Origin: an uncultured Flavobacteriaceae bacterium
GTDB taxonomy: Bacteria; Bacteroidota; Bacteroidia; Flavobacteriales; Flavobacteriaceae
Assembly: GCA_929200365.1 (NCBI GenBank)
Contig: CAKMZM010000006.1
Location: forward strand, 1-33,796
DNA length: 33,796 bases
Direction: 5' to 3'
In this document: positions 8,225 to 16,033 of the stretch, piece by piece
Layout of the letters: every line of letters starts with the position of its first letter
Position numbering within the stretch: the first letter of the stretch is position 1
Notes under the pieces: model-generated
What the model was told of the DNA's origin: nothing
The model's input: only the letters and a program-made list of their open reading frames with translations
Databases searched by the model: none
Translations under genes and position numbers: made by a program

Positions 8225-8232
8225 CAAAGATA
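8225..8232 (-). promoter_or_regulatory. -7 box TATCTTTG directly before rlmB
   Basis: On the minus strand TATCTTTG matches TAnnTTTG and is followed by CCGTT and the rlmB ATG. The 5-nt spacing is identical to that before rarA and again predicts a leaderless or near-leaderless transcript. The -33 position lacks a TTG. Confidence 0.5.
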
Positions 8233-8304
8233 GATATAAAAATGTATCCTTGTAAAGTTTCAGGGCAGCCTATTTAAAAAAAGCTTGATATAATTTTACA
8301 TAAA

Positions 8305-8332
8305 AAAGGGTTGTCTATATAGACAACCCTTT
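8305..8332 (-). terminator. perfect 28-bp palindromic terminator of the susCD-type operon
   Basis: The arms AAAGGGTTGTC and GACAACCCTTT flank TATATA and pair perfectly. On the minus strand the hairpin is followed by TTTTTTATG, a good intrinsic terminator for the operon that ends at 8556. The plus-strand side is less T-rich but may also work. The 8220-8555 gap contains this terminator, the foldback element and the rlmB upstream box. Confidence 0.8.
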
Positions 8333-8365
8333 CATTATAATTGTTTGTTATTTTAACAAATATTA

Positions 8366-8541
8366 GGGCACCTCTAAAAACTCATTTTTATTACAAATTG
8401 CTGCAAAAATCAATCTTTTCGTTGTCAGCCAAAATCTTTCCTCATCATAGCTATGGCTATGTTTGTGGAATATTTTGCCTTCCGCCTCAACCTTGATTTT
8501 TTCGCTGCTTTTCATAACAAAATGAGTTTTTAGAGGTGCCC
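8366..8541. mobile_element. MITE-like foldback element, 176 bp, with ATTA target duplication
   Basis: The ends are perfect 23-base inverted repeats (GGGCACCTCTAAAAACTCAT plus TTT on the left; its reverse complement on the right). Direct ATTA repeats flank the element (8362-8365 and 8542-8545). Pairing continues imperfectly inward on both arms to a centre around CATAGCTATGGCTATG, so the whole unit can fold into one long hairpin. There is no full transposase gene. A 50-codon open frame spans most of it on the minus strand (start 8515, stop 8363-8365). The element looks like a non-autonomous derivative of an insertion sequence mobilised in trans; the parent family cannot be named from this window. 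It lies 14 bases after the stop of the lipoprotein gene. Confidence 0.8.
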
Positions 8542-8555
8542 ATTATTTAGAATAA

Positions 8556-9446
8556 TTATGGTAAAAAACAAAATAAAGAACCTGCACGAGGTGTTGGTCC
8601 TTCGGTAAAGATTACTGTTCCATTAGGATCAGTAATGGTGTACGAATTTTCATCTTCAAAAGCATTACTTCCAGCTCCTGGAGAGTATGTGAAAGACATT
8701 TTTTCGTCTGCTCCGGTAATTTCGAAGGTGAAAGTATCTTCACTAGCAATTGCTCTGTAGTTTGTCTGTATACCATCAATATTAACTGTGATAAGACCAC
8801 CTTGCCAACCATCACCAAAACTATCTTTAGCGACTATAGTCCATGTTCCAGGAGTTGGAGGAGATAGTGTACATGCGATAAAATCTGAATATTGCATTGG
8901 TGCACTAAAAAATATTTCACCTAGTATATCTTGTGTGTTAACCTCTGTAAAAGATCTGCCATCTGTCATATTAATGGTGATGAAGAAGTTAAATTGATCT
9001 CCTGCCAAAACTACAGAAGAATCCAAATTAAGAGCAGTAACAGCATCGCCTAAATTTATAGTTATAGTTGCTTCAGGAAAACCATTGTCATTTAAAACAA
9101 ACGAAGATATGTTTGTTGTAGTTAAAAACGCAGGAGTAGTAATAGACTCACTTGTTTCTGGCATAGTCAAATCAAAATTATTGTCTCCATAAGTAACATG
9201 TATTTCAACATCTGAAATATCTGCTCCATTTTCTAAAGATACTAACTCTCCAGTTACCGCCCAATTTGAATTATCAAGATCGGTCTCATCAATCAAACCA
9301 GCTGTATTAAGTGTTCTGAAATATGCTCCTCTAGCTTCTACACCATCTCGTGGATCAGGAAATGTATCTTTCTCATCATCTGTGCATGAGAATAGTCCCA
9401 TTAAAATTGCACAGGGAATCACTAAAAAACTTATTATTTTTTTCAT
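8556..9446 (-). CDS. predicted surface lipoprotein, third gene of the susCD-type operon
   Basis: The 296-residue product has a lipoprotein signal peptide ending LFSC (C21), followed by TDDEKD, an acidic start typical of surface-exposed Bacteroidota lipoproteins. The middle (about 60-180) looks like beta-sandwich sequence. The C-terminal domain (about 192-296) contains DSFGDGWQGG and a NSYTITDPNG stretch, with cysteines C192 and C293 placed to close it. GDGW-type domains occur in secreted Bacteroidota proteins, but I know no defined function. It starts 12 bases after the susD-like stop and so belongs to the same transcript. By position it may be a SusE/F-like accessory binding protein; this is inference only. 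Confidence 0.75.
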   Translation of the reverse strand: MKKIISFLVIPCAILMGLFSCTDDEKDTFPDPRDGVEARGAYFRTLNTAGLIDETDLDNSNWAVTGELVSLENGADISDVEIHVTYGDNNFDLTMPETSESITTPAFLTTTNISSFVLNDNGFPEATITINLGDAVTALNLDSSVVLAGDQFNFFITINMTDGRSFTEVNTQDILGEIFFSAPMQYSDFIACTLSPPTPGTWTIVAKDSFGDGWQGGLITVNIDGIQTNYRAIASEDTFTFEITGADEKMSFTYSPGAGSNAFEDENSYTITDPNGTVIFTEGPTPRAGSLFCFLP

Positions 9447-9458
9447 ATTATGTCTTTT

Positions 9459-11147
9459 TTAAAAATCTAAATTAGTAGTACTCAAATCCCAAAACACATG
9501 AACCGTTTGATCTGGCTTTGCAGAAATATTAGGGTTGTTGTTTATTGAAAGTGATGGGTACTTAAATGATCTTATAAATGCTCCGGGGTTATTAGTTAGT
9601 GCAGGCTGCAAGTTTAATGGCATACCTGTACGCCTATACCCATTATATGGTTCTACACCATTACCAAATGAAGCAATGTATGCTTGCGTGATTATGATAT
9701 CTAGTTTGCCATTGTTATCAGCAGCATCATAATTAGATAAAATAGTATTAATATATGCAGTTACAGCAGCGGCATCTGGTTCTTGGGTAAATTCTGTAGC
9801 TCCAAGAATACCTTGTACTTTGGCAATAGAAGCAGTCATACCGCTTTCTAATTGTTCACGGGCATTATCAATTGTTCCAAGTACTAAAGCAGCTTCAGCT
9901 CTCGCAAAATGTATAAAAGAGGATAAAACTATTGGATGAATACCAGCACCTTTTAAACCTGCACGTGTTGTTGCATTAACTGATCTGAATGAATTGTCAT
10001 CAAATCGTCCCCCGATAGGATAAGCTCCCCAAGTTGAAATTTTACCTCCATCAGATGGTAATCCTCTACTAAGTAAATGAGGTCTCCCCCAATAGCCTTC
10101 ACCAACACTGGTACAGAAAGGATCAAGTCCAGAAACCCAATGAGTAGGGAAAGATTCTACTAGACAGGGTAAATCAAAAATACCTTGTGCATCTGTTGCA
10201 GGATAATCAGCAGATTGTCTGTAAAAATAATATCTTAATCTAGGATCATTTAAACGGTTTTTTAATAAATTCATGAAGTATAATGACATATATTCTCCAC
10301 TAGGTCCGTTTACGTAATTGTCAAAAAACTGAGTACTTCTTACATCTGGTGCAGAAGTATTTGTACCATACTTTACAGTCCAATCTTCATTAGGACTATC
10401 TATTAAATCACCTTCAGTTATTAAGGCATTAATTGCATTTCTTGAAGCTACTGGATCTACTAAACGAGTATTATTCCAAATTCTTAATTTTAGAGATTTT
10501 GCAAGTGTAATCCATCTTCTACGATTTGGACTGTTATTAGTTCCTGCAAAGTACATATCAGATGTAGCTAATGGAAGGTCAACCTCATCATCTTGTTCAA
10601 GATTACTGATGGCATCATCTAAAAGCTGTAAAGCAACATTATATACTGCTTGATCATCATCAAGACCTGGATTTGGATTTTCTTTACCTAATAAAGCTTC
10701 AGAATATGGAACATCACCAAAATAATCAACCAAAGTAGTTAATGTGTATGATTCGATTATTTGTGCAACACCAACATGGTGATAAGCTTGTTGCTGTTCA
10801 CCTAAAGTTTTAATTGTCTGAATATCTTTAAGGTGACCACTATAGCATTTCCAGGTATCATCAAAATCAGAAGGTTGGTATGCATTTTGGTATAATGGTC
10901 CTCCTGCTTGAAGCATTCTTACCATTTCCATTGCTGCTTCATTTCCTCCAGTTTGATTGTCTTCGTCTTCATCTCCAAGCCATTTTGCAAAAGATACGAA
11001 AACCCCATTTAAAAGCAATTCTAGATTTACCTTGTCGGGTGTCGAAGTATTTGGGCTTTCATTAACATCTAATTCCAAAGATTCACATGAACCCAATGAG
11101 ATTAAGATCGCTAAAAGAAATACGGGTATTTTATATTTAGTATTCAT
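9459..11147 (-). CDS. SusD/RagB-like nutrient-binding outer-membrane lipoprotein
   Basis: The 562-residue protein carries a lipobox LGSC (C21) and the features of the SusD-like_2 branch. These are an early ESPNTSTPDKVNLELLLNG stretch, VGVAQIIESYTLTTLVDYFG with PYSEALLG (TPR-like helical core), RRRWITLAKSLKLRIWN, and a C-terminal YNGYRRTGMPLNLQP. SusD-type lipoproteins cap the SusC transporter on the cell surface and capture the ligand. The gene starts 22 bases after the susC-like stop. The ligand is unknown because no hydrolase or other catabolic gene lies next to it; peptides, glycans or metal chelates are all possible. Confidence 0.92.
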   Translation of the reverse strand: MNTKYKIPVFLLAILISLGSCESLELDVNESPNTSTPDKVNLELLLNGVFVSFAKWLGDEDEDNQTGGNEAAMEMVRMLQAGGPLYQNAYQPSDFDDTWKCYSGHLKDIQTIKTLGEQQQAYHHVGVAQIIESYTLTTLVDYFGDVPYSEALLGKENPNPGLDDDQAVYNVALQLLDDAISNLEQDDEVDLPLATSDMYFAGTNNSPNRRRWITLAKSLKLRIWNNTRLVDPVASRNAINALITEGDLIDSPNEDWTVKYGTNTSAPDVRSTQFFDNYVNGPSGEYMSLYFMNLLKNRLNDPRLRYYFYRQSADYPATDAQGIFDLPCLVESFPTHWVSGLDPFCTSVGEGYWGRPHLLSRGLPSDGGKISTWGAYPIGGRFDDNSFRSVNATTRAGLKGAGIHPIVLSSFIHFARAEAALVLGTIDNAREQLESGMTASIAKVQGILGATEFTQEPDAAAVTAYINTILSNYDAADNNGKLDIIITQAYIASFGNGVEPYNGYRRTGMPLNLQPALTNNPGAFIRSFKYPSLSINNNPNISAKPDQTVHVFWDLSTTNLDF

Positions 11148-11169
11148 AATTTTTTCGGATATTTAAGAA

Positions 11170-14100
11170 TTAAAATGACGCTCTAACGGATAAACCATAA
11201 CGCTTTACTGTTGGACCAGTTAATAAGTCAAAGCCTCTAGAGTTACCCACACCTTCACTAGTTACAGAAGGGTCAAAGTTGATAGATTCAGGAAAATTGA
11301 ACGCTTTAAACCATAAGTTGTTACCTATAGCGGATATCGTAATATTTCCAAATGGTGTATTGTCTAAGGCTTTTTTAGGTAAACTATAGGATAAAGAAAC
11401 TTCTCTTAATCTTATATGAGTAGCGTCATATATTCTAAATTCGTCATTACCGTAATTTCTCCAATACATTTCGGTAGATGTTATCTGAATATCGTTAGGG
11501 GTACCATCTTGTTTTACACCAGGAGCAATTACAGATAAGGATCTATCAAAATCAGTTTCACCTGCCTGACCTCTAATGATCAATACTGATGCTGTAGCAG
11601 AGTACATGTCACCTCCATGAGTATAATCCCATTGCATACCGAAGTTTAATCCTTTATAAGAAAAATTATTGATTAAAGCTGCATGCCAATCTGGGTTAGG
11701 ATCTGCAAGAGGAGCAATTTCATCTTCAGTAAGGTATAATCCATTTGAACCAACAATAGGGCTTCCTGCATCGTCTCTTTGTAGTACAGTACCCATGATT
11801 AAGTTATATGGTTGTCCTTGTACCGCAAAGTTACCTAAATTAGTAAATGGCCCACCAGTGATAATCTGAGCATCAGTACCACCTGGTAATTCAGTAATAG
11901 TGCTTTCGTATGCATCAAAATTTAAAATGAAATCCCATTGGAGATTATCTGTTCTTATAGGAGTAACATTAATTCCTATCTCTATACCTTCTGTTTTTAA
12001 TTTACCTGCATTAATTGCTGTTACCGTGAATCCACTTGCAGGGTCTAATGTTTGATCTAAGATTTGATCTCTTGCTTCTTTAGTATATACACTACCTTCA
12101 AAACCTATTCTGTTATTAAGTGCTTTAAATTCAATTCCAAATTCTAATTCTGTTACTAGTTCAGGTTTTAGATCTGGGTTTGCTAATCGACTTAATAAAT
12201 TGACTGGGTCTTGAGAAACTGCTGTATTTACTGCCGTACCATCTGTAGTTAAAAAATCTCTTGCTCTTATATTGATACCTTGACGGGTTCTGTATGGAGC
12301 AGCAAAGTTCGCTGAACTACCATAACCAAATCTAAGTTTTAAATAATTTAAACCACCATTATTACTTTTAAGACCAGAGAATACAGATGTAGGAATAAAT
12401 GATATACTAGCACTTGGGTAAAGGATAGAGTTATTTCCACTCTCATGAGTAGAAGACCAGTCATTTCTAGCTGCGGCACTTAAGAATATCCAATTTTTGT
12501 ATCCTAAAATTGCAGACCCATATATACCAAAAGTATTTTCTTGAGAATTAAATAGATCGGTTGCTACTTTTTCTTCAAAATTATTAGCAAAGAAACTACC
12601 GTACACTAACTGCTTGTCATATTCTACTCTAGAACTAGTAAATCTGTTTCTTCTTGCGTTTGCTCCTAAATCGACAGATAAGTTAATTTCCTGCGATAAA
12701 TCTTTATTCATATTTATTAATAGAGAATGATCCCAGATTCTATTTGTATTTCTGTCTTCATGATACAAACCATCTGGTAAATAAATACCACCTCTGTTTA
12801 CACTAAAAGAAGAAACTTCATTATAGTTGTCCATACCAGTTCTCCATGTAGTAGATATCCAGTCATTAAATTCATATTTACCAGACATAGAGAAAAACAC
12901 TCTATCTGTTACCTCTTTAACTATTTCATTTACAGCAGTCCATCTAGGGTTTTGTATACTGTTATCTGTACGATAGTACACACTTCTATGTTGAGCATCT
13001 TCATATGGCAATCCCATTAAGTCAACAGTTCTAGGTGTATATAGTACGTTGGCGAAAATTCCAGATCCACCATTACTAACATTATTAGAACCAGTACTTG
13101 CTGCTGTAGATGGATTTTGTTTATCTGTCTTAATATAGCTCATACTACCACTAAAAGTAAACTTGTTACTTAATTTTGCAGAACCTCCAAGATTAAAGTT
13201 ATTTCTTCTTAATTTACTTCCTGGTACAAAACTTTTAGTTTCACTATTAGAATAACCAAGACTAAAGTTTGCCGTTTCTGAAGCTTTAGAAACATTTATA
13301 TGATTAGAAGCAGTATATCCTGTATTAAAAAACTTCTCTACACTATTGTATGGTTTGTATTCGTAGTCCGTACGACCAGCAAATTGAGGAAAACTTGTGT
13401 CAAAATCACCACCACCAGATTGTACCCCAGCATAAGCATTCCCAGAATAAGGGTGAGCTACAAGAGTATATGGAGTAGTAAATTTTGCTCCCCAGTTACT
13501 AAATGCTTTACCGCCTGAGTTTTGAAAACCACCACCATAAGTGTTTTGATATTCAGGAAGTGCAGAAATTTGCTCCACAAAATAAGATGAACTTACATTA
13601 ACTTCAAGTTTTTTTCCTAGATCACCTCCAGCACCAGATTTTGTAGTGATTAGAATTACACCGTTTCTACCTTGTTCACCGTATGTTACAGTTGCACTTA
13701 ATCCCTTTAATACACTTAATTGTGCAATGTTGTTAGGGTCTAAATCAAGTAACCTACTTGCTGAGTTAACACCAGATCCATCCGTAGAAAGATTATTATT
13801 ACGATCATCATTATTGGCATTAGAAAACGGTACACCATCCACAATAATTAAAGGTTGATTGTCACCAGTAATGGTGGAGAAACCTCTAATTGTAATGTTG
13901 GTACCCGTTCCTGCAACACCACTACCTCCAAGGATTGCTACTCCTGGAATTTGACCAGAAAGAGCTCTTGCAACATCAGTTTCCGGACGTTTAGCAACGT
14001 CTTCTCCTTTTATGATAGTAACCGCATATCCAAGAGCCTTTTTCTGACGTTTAATTCCCTGTGCAGTCACAACAACTTCTTCTAGTTGTGCAGCATCTTC

Positions 14101-14388
14101 TGATAATTGAATGTTAATTGTATTACTATCGGCGATAGCAATCTCTTTTGTCTCAAAGCCCACATAACTGAATATAAGTACTGCTCCACGATTAGCCTGA
14201 AGTGAATAATTACCATCAAAATCGGTTTGAGTGCCACTTATTGTGCTTTTTACAACAACATTAACCCCAGGAAGTGGTAAACCTTTATCATCGGTTACAG
14301 TTCCTGAAATTGTGTTTTCCTGTGCAAAAGTGAATTGCACAACAAACGCTAACAATAGCGTTAGAATTTCACTAAACTTTGTTTTCAT
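11170..14388 (-). CDS. SusC/RagA-family TonB-linked outer-membrane transporter
   Basis: The 1072-residue protein has a signal peptide (about 1-23, ending TFAQ). A carboxypeptidase-regulatory-like domain follows (about 24-100, ISGTVTDDKGLPLPGVNVVV and SYVGFET), then the EEVVVTAQG linker typical of SusC proteins. The TonB plug (about 118-250) contains SGQIPGVAI, NITIRGF and PLIIVDGVPF. A long 22-strand-type barrel ends in LSVRASF with a terminal Phe. It imports a substrate across the outer membrane using TonB energy, together with the SusD-like lipoprotein encoded next. No N-terminal secretin/STN domain is present, so there is no sign of direct anti-sigma signalling. Confidence 0.95.
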   Translation of the reverse strand: MKTKFSEILTLLLAFVVQFTFAQENTISGTVTDDKGLPLPGVNVVVKSTISGTQTDFDGNYSLQANRGAVLIFSYVGFETKEIAIADSNTINIQLSEDAAQLEEVVVTAQGIKRQKKALGYAVTIIKGEDVAKRPETDVARALSGQIPGVAILGGSGVAGTGTNITIRGFSTITGDNQPLIIVDGVPFSNANNDDRNNNLSTDGSGVNSASRLLDLDPNNIAQLSVLKGLSATVTYGEQGRNGVILITTKSGAGGDLGKKLEVNVSSSYFVEQISALPEYQNTYGGGFQNSGGKAFSNWGAKFTTPYTLVAHPYSGNAYAGVQSGGGDFDTSFPQFAGRTDYEYKPYNSVEKFFNTGYTASNHINVSKASETANFSLGYSNSETKSFVPGSKLRRNNFNLGGSAKLSNKFTFSGSMSYIKTDKQNPSTAASTGSNNVSNGGSGIFANVLYTPRTVDLMGLPYEDAQHRSVYYRTDNSIQNPRWTAVNEIVKEVTDRVFFSMSGKYEFNDWISTTWRTGMDNYNEVSSFSVNRGGIYLPDGLYHEDRNTNRIWDHSLLINMNKDLSQEINLSVDLGANARRNRFTSSRVEYDKQLVYGSFFANNFEEKVATDLFNSQENTFGIYGSAILGYKNWIFLSAAARNDWSSTHESGNNSILYPSASISFIPTSVFSGLKSNNGGLNYLKLRFGYGSSANFAAPYRTRQGINIRARDFLTTDGTAVNTAVSQDPVNLLSRLANPDLKPELVTELEFGIEFKALNNRIGFEGSVYTKEARDQILDQTLDPASGFTVTAINAGKLKTEGIEIGINVTPIRTDNLQWDFILNFDAYESTITELPGGTDAQIITGGPFTNLGNFAVQGQPYNLIMGTVLQRDDAGSPIVGSNGLYLTEDEIAPLADPNPDWHAALINNFSYKGLNFGMQWDYTHGGDMYSATASVLIIRGQAGETDFDRSLSVIAPGVKQDGTPNDIQITSTEMYWRNYGNDEFRIYDATHIRLREVSLSYSLPKKALDNTPFGNITISAIGNNLWFKAFNFPESINFDPSVTSEGVGNSRGFDLLTGPTVKRYGLSVRASF

Positions 14389-15061
14389 TTTATAATTTAT
14401 TTGAATTAGCCAATCTCAAAAATCATAATAATATCTGTATAAAACAACTTTTAGTTATTAAAATTTGTTATGTAATTACTGTAAAGTATCCAAAAATGTA
14501 AAATATTTTTGTGTAGAGTGTATAAGGTGATTTTTACTTTATTTAGACGCTTAATCACTTATTAATTAGCTTGTAACGAATGGTTTATGTAATTATTTTT
14601 GATGTGTAGTTATCCTTTAACTTCTTGTAGGATGTAAAGTTTACTGGAATTGTTGATTGTAAAAGTGTGAGTTTTTTTATGAAAGCTTTGTTTTGTATTA
14701 AAAAGTGCTTTGCCTTAATGATAATTATTAGGAAGCTAGATGAGTTTTTTGTTACATCAAGTAATTAAACAGTTAATCATTGTGTCTCAAAAGGCAAATG
14801 TTAATCTTTTTTATGTTATAAAATTTACTACATTTTGAATACCAAATATTGTTTGGTATTCAGTAGATTTAAACTTTCTTGATTCTGACGAGAAGAGTGT
14901 TTTTATGGTGAATTGAAAAAGCTTAAACCGCTTCATTAGTCTATACTTTACTGTTTAAAGATAAAAGAAGATTTATGGCGCTGATCTATAGATGAAATAG
15001 CTACTAAGTATCATTTATCTCAGGTTGTAGATTTAAAGGAATAAAAATTAATCCCTTAGGA
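14389..15061. other. 760-base gap (14389-15148): no gene recognised
   Basis: This AT-rich interval separates the divergent susC-type and rpsL operons. I see no convincing gene or tRNA; the longest notable frame, at 14679-14768, is 29 codons and lacks support. It must contain the susC promoter on the minus strand, but no clean TTG-N19-TAnnTTTG match was found there. A strong hairpin lies at 14821-14869 and the rpsL promoter at 15062-15092. Confidence 0.6.
14821..14870 (+). promoter_or_regulatory. strong hairpin of unknown role in the susC-rpsL gap
   Basis: GAATACCAAA (14837-14846) and TTTGGTATTC (14852-14861) form a perfect 10-bp stem around a 5-base loop. An outer stem, AAATTTACT with AGTAGATTT, pairs after a bulge on the left side. 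There is no T-run after either side, so it is not an obvious intrinsic terminator. It could be an operator, a small-RNA fold or an old inverted repeat. Confidence 0.5.
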
Positions 15062-15092
15062 TTTGATTTGCTCAAAAATATTTCTACCTTTG
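15062..15092 (+). promoter_or_regulatory. rpsL operon promoter (TTTG-N19-TACCTTTG)
   Basis: TTTG at 15062-15065, a 19-base spacer and TACCTTTG at 15085-15092 match the Bacteroidota -33/-7 consensus exactly. The box is followed by CAGCC and a perfect 14-base palindrome, CCCTTTTAAAAGGG (15096-15109), in the initially transcribed region about 40 bases before the rpsL ATG. The extended motif TTTGCAG followed by C/G and C recurs at the rpmJ promoter. Confidence 0.8.
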
Positions 15093-15148
15093 CAGCCCTT
15101 TTAAAAGGGATATTTTTTTAAATTTTTAATAATAGTGTAAAGCAAATT

Positions 15149-15523
15149 ATGCCAACAATTTCACAATTAGTAAGAAAAGGTAGAGCCAAAATAACTAAGA
15201 AGAGTAAATCGGCTGCTTTGGATTCGTGCCCGCAACGCCGCGGTGTTTGTACACGTGTTTATACTACTACACCAAAAAAGCCTAATTCAGCTATGCGTAA
15301 AGTAGCTCGTGTTAGGTTAACAAATGGTAAAGAAGTAAATGCGTACATCGGTGGTGAAGGTCATAACCTCCAGGAGCACTCGATAGTATTAGTTAGAGGT
15401 GGAAGGGTAAAAGATTTACCAGGAGTTAGATATCACATTGTTCGTGGAGCTTTAGACACCGCAGGTGTAGAAGGAAGAACACAACGTAGATCTAAGTATG
15501 GTGCTAAACGCCCTAAGAAGTAA
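15149..15523 (+). CDS. rpsL: 30S ribosomal protein S12 (uS12)
   Basis: The 124-residue protein is a full-length S12 of the decoding centre. It shows [34 protein letters not shown] (partly quoted) and [10 protein letters not shown], both nearly universal. K43 and K88, whose substitution gives streptomycin resistance in other bacteria, have the wild-type residue, as does D89, the residue methylthiolated by RimO where that enzyme exists. It is the first gene of the str-like segment, 57 bases downstream of the promoter box, and is followed 23 bases later by rpsG. Confidence 0.98.
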   Translation: MPTISQLVRKGRAKITKKSKSAALDSCPQRRGVCTRVYTTTPKKPNSAMRKVARVRLTNGKEVNAYIGGEGHNLQEHSIVLVRGGRVKDLPGVRYHIVRGALDTAGVEGRTQRRSKYGAKRPKK

Positions 15524-15546
15524 TTAAAAAACTTTAAGAAGAAGAC

Positions 15547-16023
15547 ATGAGAAAAAGAAAGGCTAAAAAAAGACCGATTTTGCCAGATCCACGTTTTAAC
15601 GATCAATTAGTTACACGTTTTGTGAACATGATGATGTGGGATGGAAAGAAATCGACAGCTTTCAAAATATTCTATGATGCAATTGATATCGTAGAAGAGA
15701 AAAAACAAAATGACGAAAAAACGTCTTTAGAAATTTGGAAAGATGCATTATCTAATGTAATGCCACACGTAGAGGTAAGAAGTCGTCGTGTAGGAGGAGC
15801 TACTTTTCAGATTCCTAATCCAATCAGACCAGACCGTAAAATATCTACCGCTATGAAGTGGTTGATTCAATTTTCACGTAAAAGAAATGAGAAATCTATG
15901 GCTCAGAAACTTGCTGCAGAAATTATAGCTGCAGAAAAAGAAGAAGGAGCTGCTGTTAAGAAAAGAGTAGATACTCATAAAATGGCTGAAGCAAATAAAG
16001 CATTCTCTCACTTTAGATTTTAA
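15547..16023 (+). CDS. rpsG: 30S ribosomal protein S7 (uS7)
   Basis: The 158-residue protein has the usual basic N-terminus ([17 protein letters not shown]) and the core [21 protein letters not shown]. The late [12 protein letters not shown] helix region and the [15 protein letters not shown] tail are also present. S7 nucleates assembly of the 30S head and contacts E-site tRNA. In E. coli it represses the str operon from the rpsL-rpsG gap. Here that gap is only 23 bases with no visible hairpin, so the same site does not seem to be present. Confidence 0.98.
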   Translation: MRKRKAKKRPILPDPRFNDQLVTRFVNMMMWDGKKSTAFKIFYDAIDIVEEKKQNDEKTSLEIWKDALSNVMPHVEVRSRRVGGATFQIPNPIRPDRKISTAMKWLIQFSRKRNEKSMAQKLAAEIIAAEKEEGAAVKKRVDTHKMAEANKAFSHFRF

Positions 16024-16033
16024 TCATTAAGAA

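Noticed and set aside
14389-14600. Search for the susC promoter on the minus strand
   Set aside because: Only imperfect matches such as TACATTTT and TACTTTAC were found, so no promoter is called.
14679-14768. 29-codon ATG-started frame in the gap before rpsL
   Set aside because: It is too short, has no ribosome-binding or family signal and lies in AT-rich DNA where such frames arise by chance.
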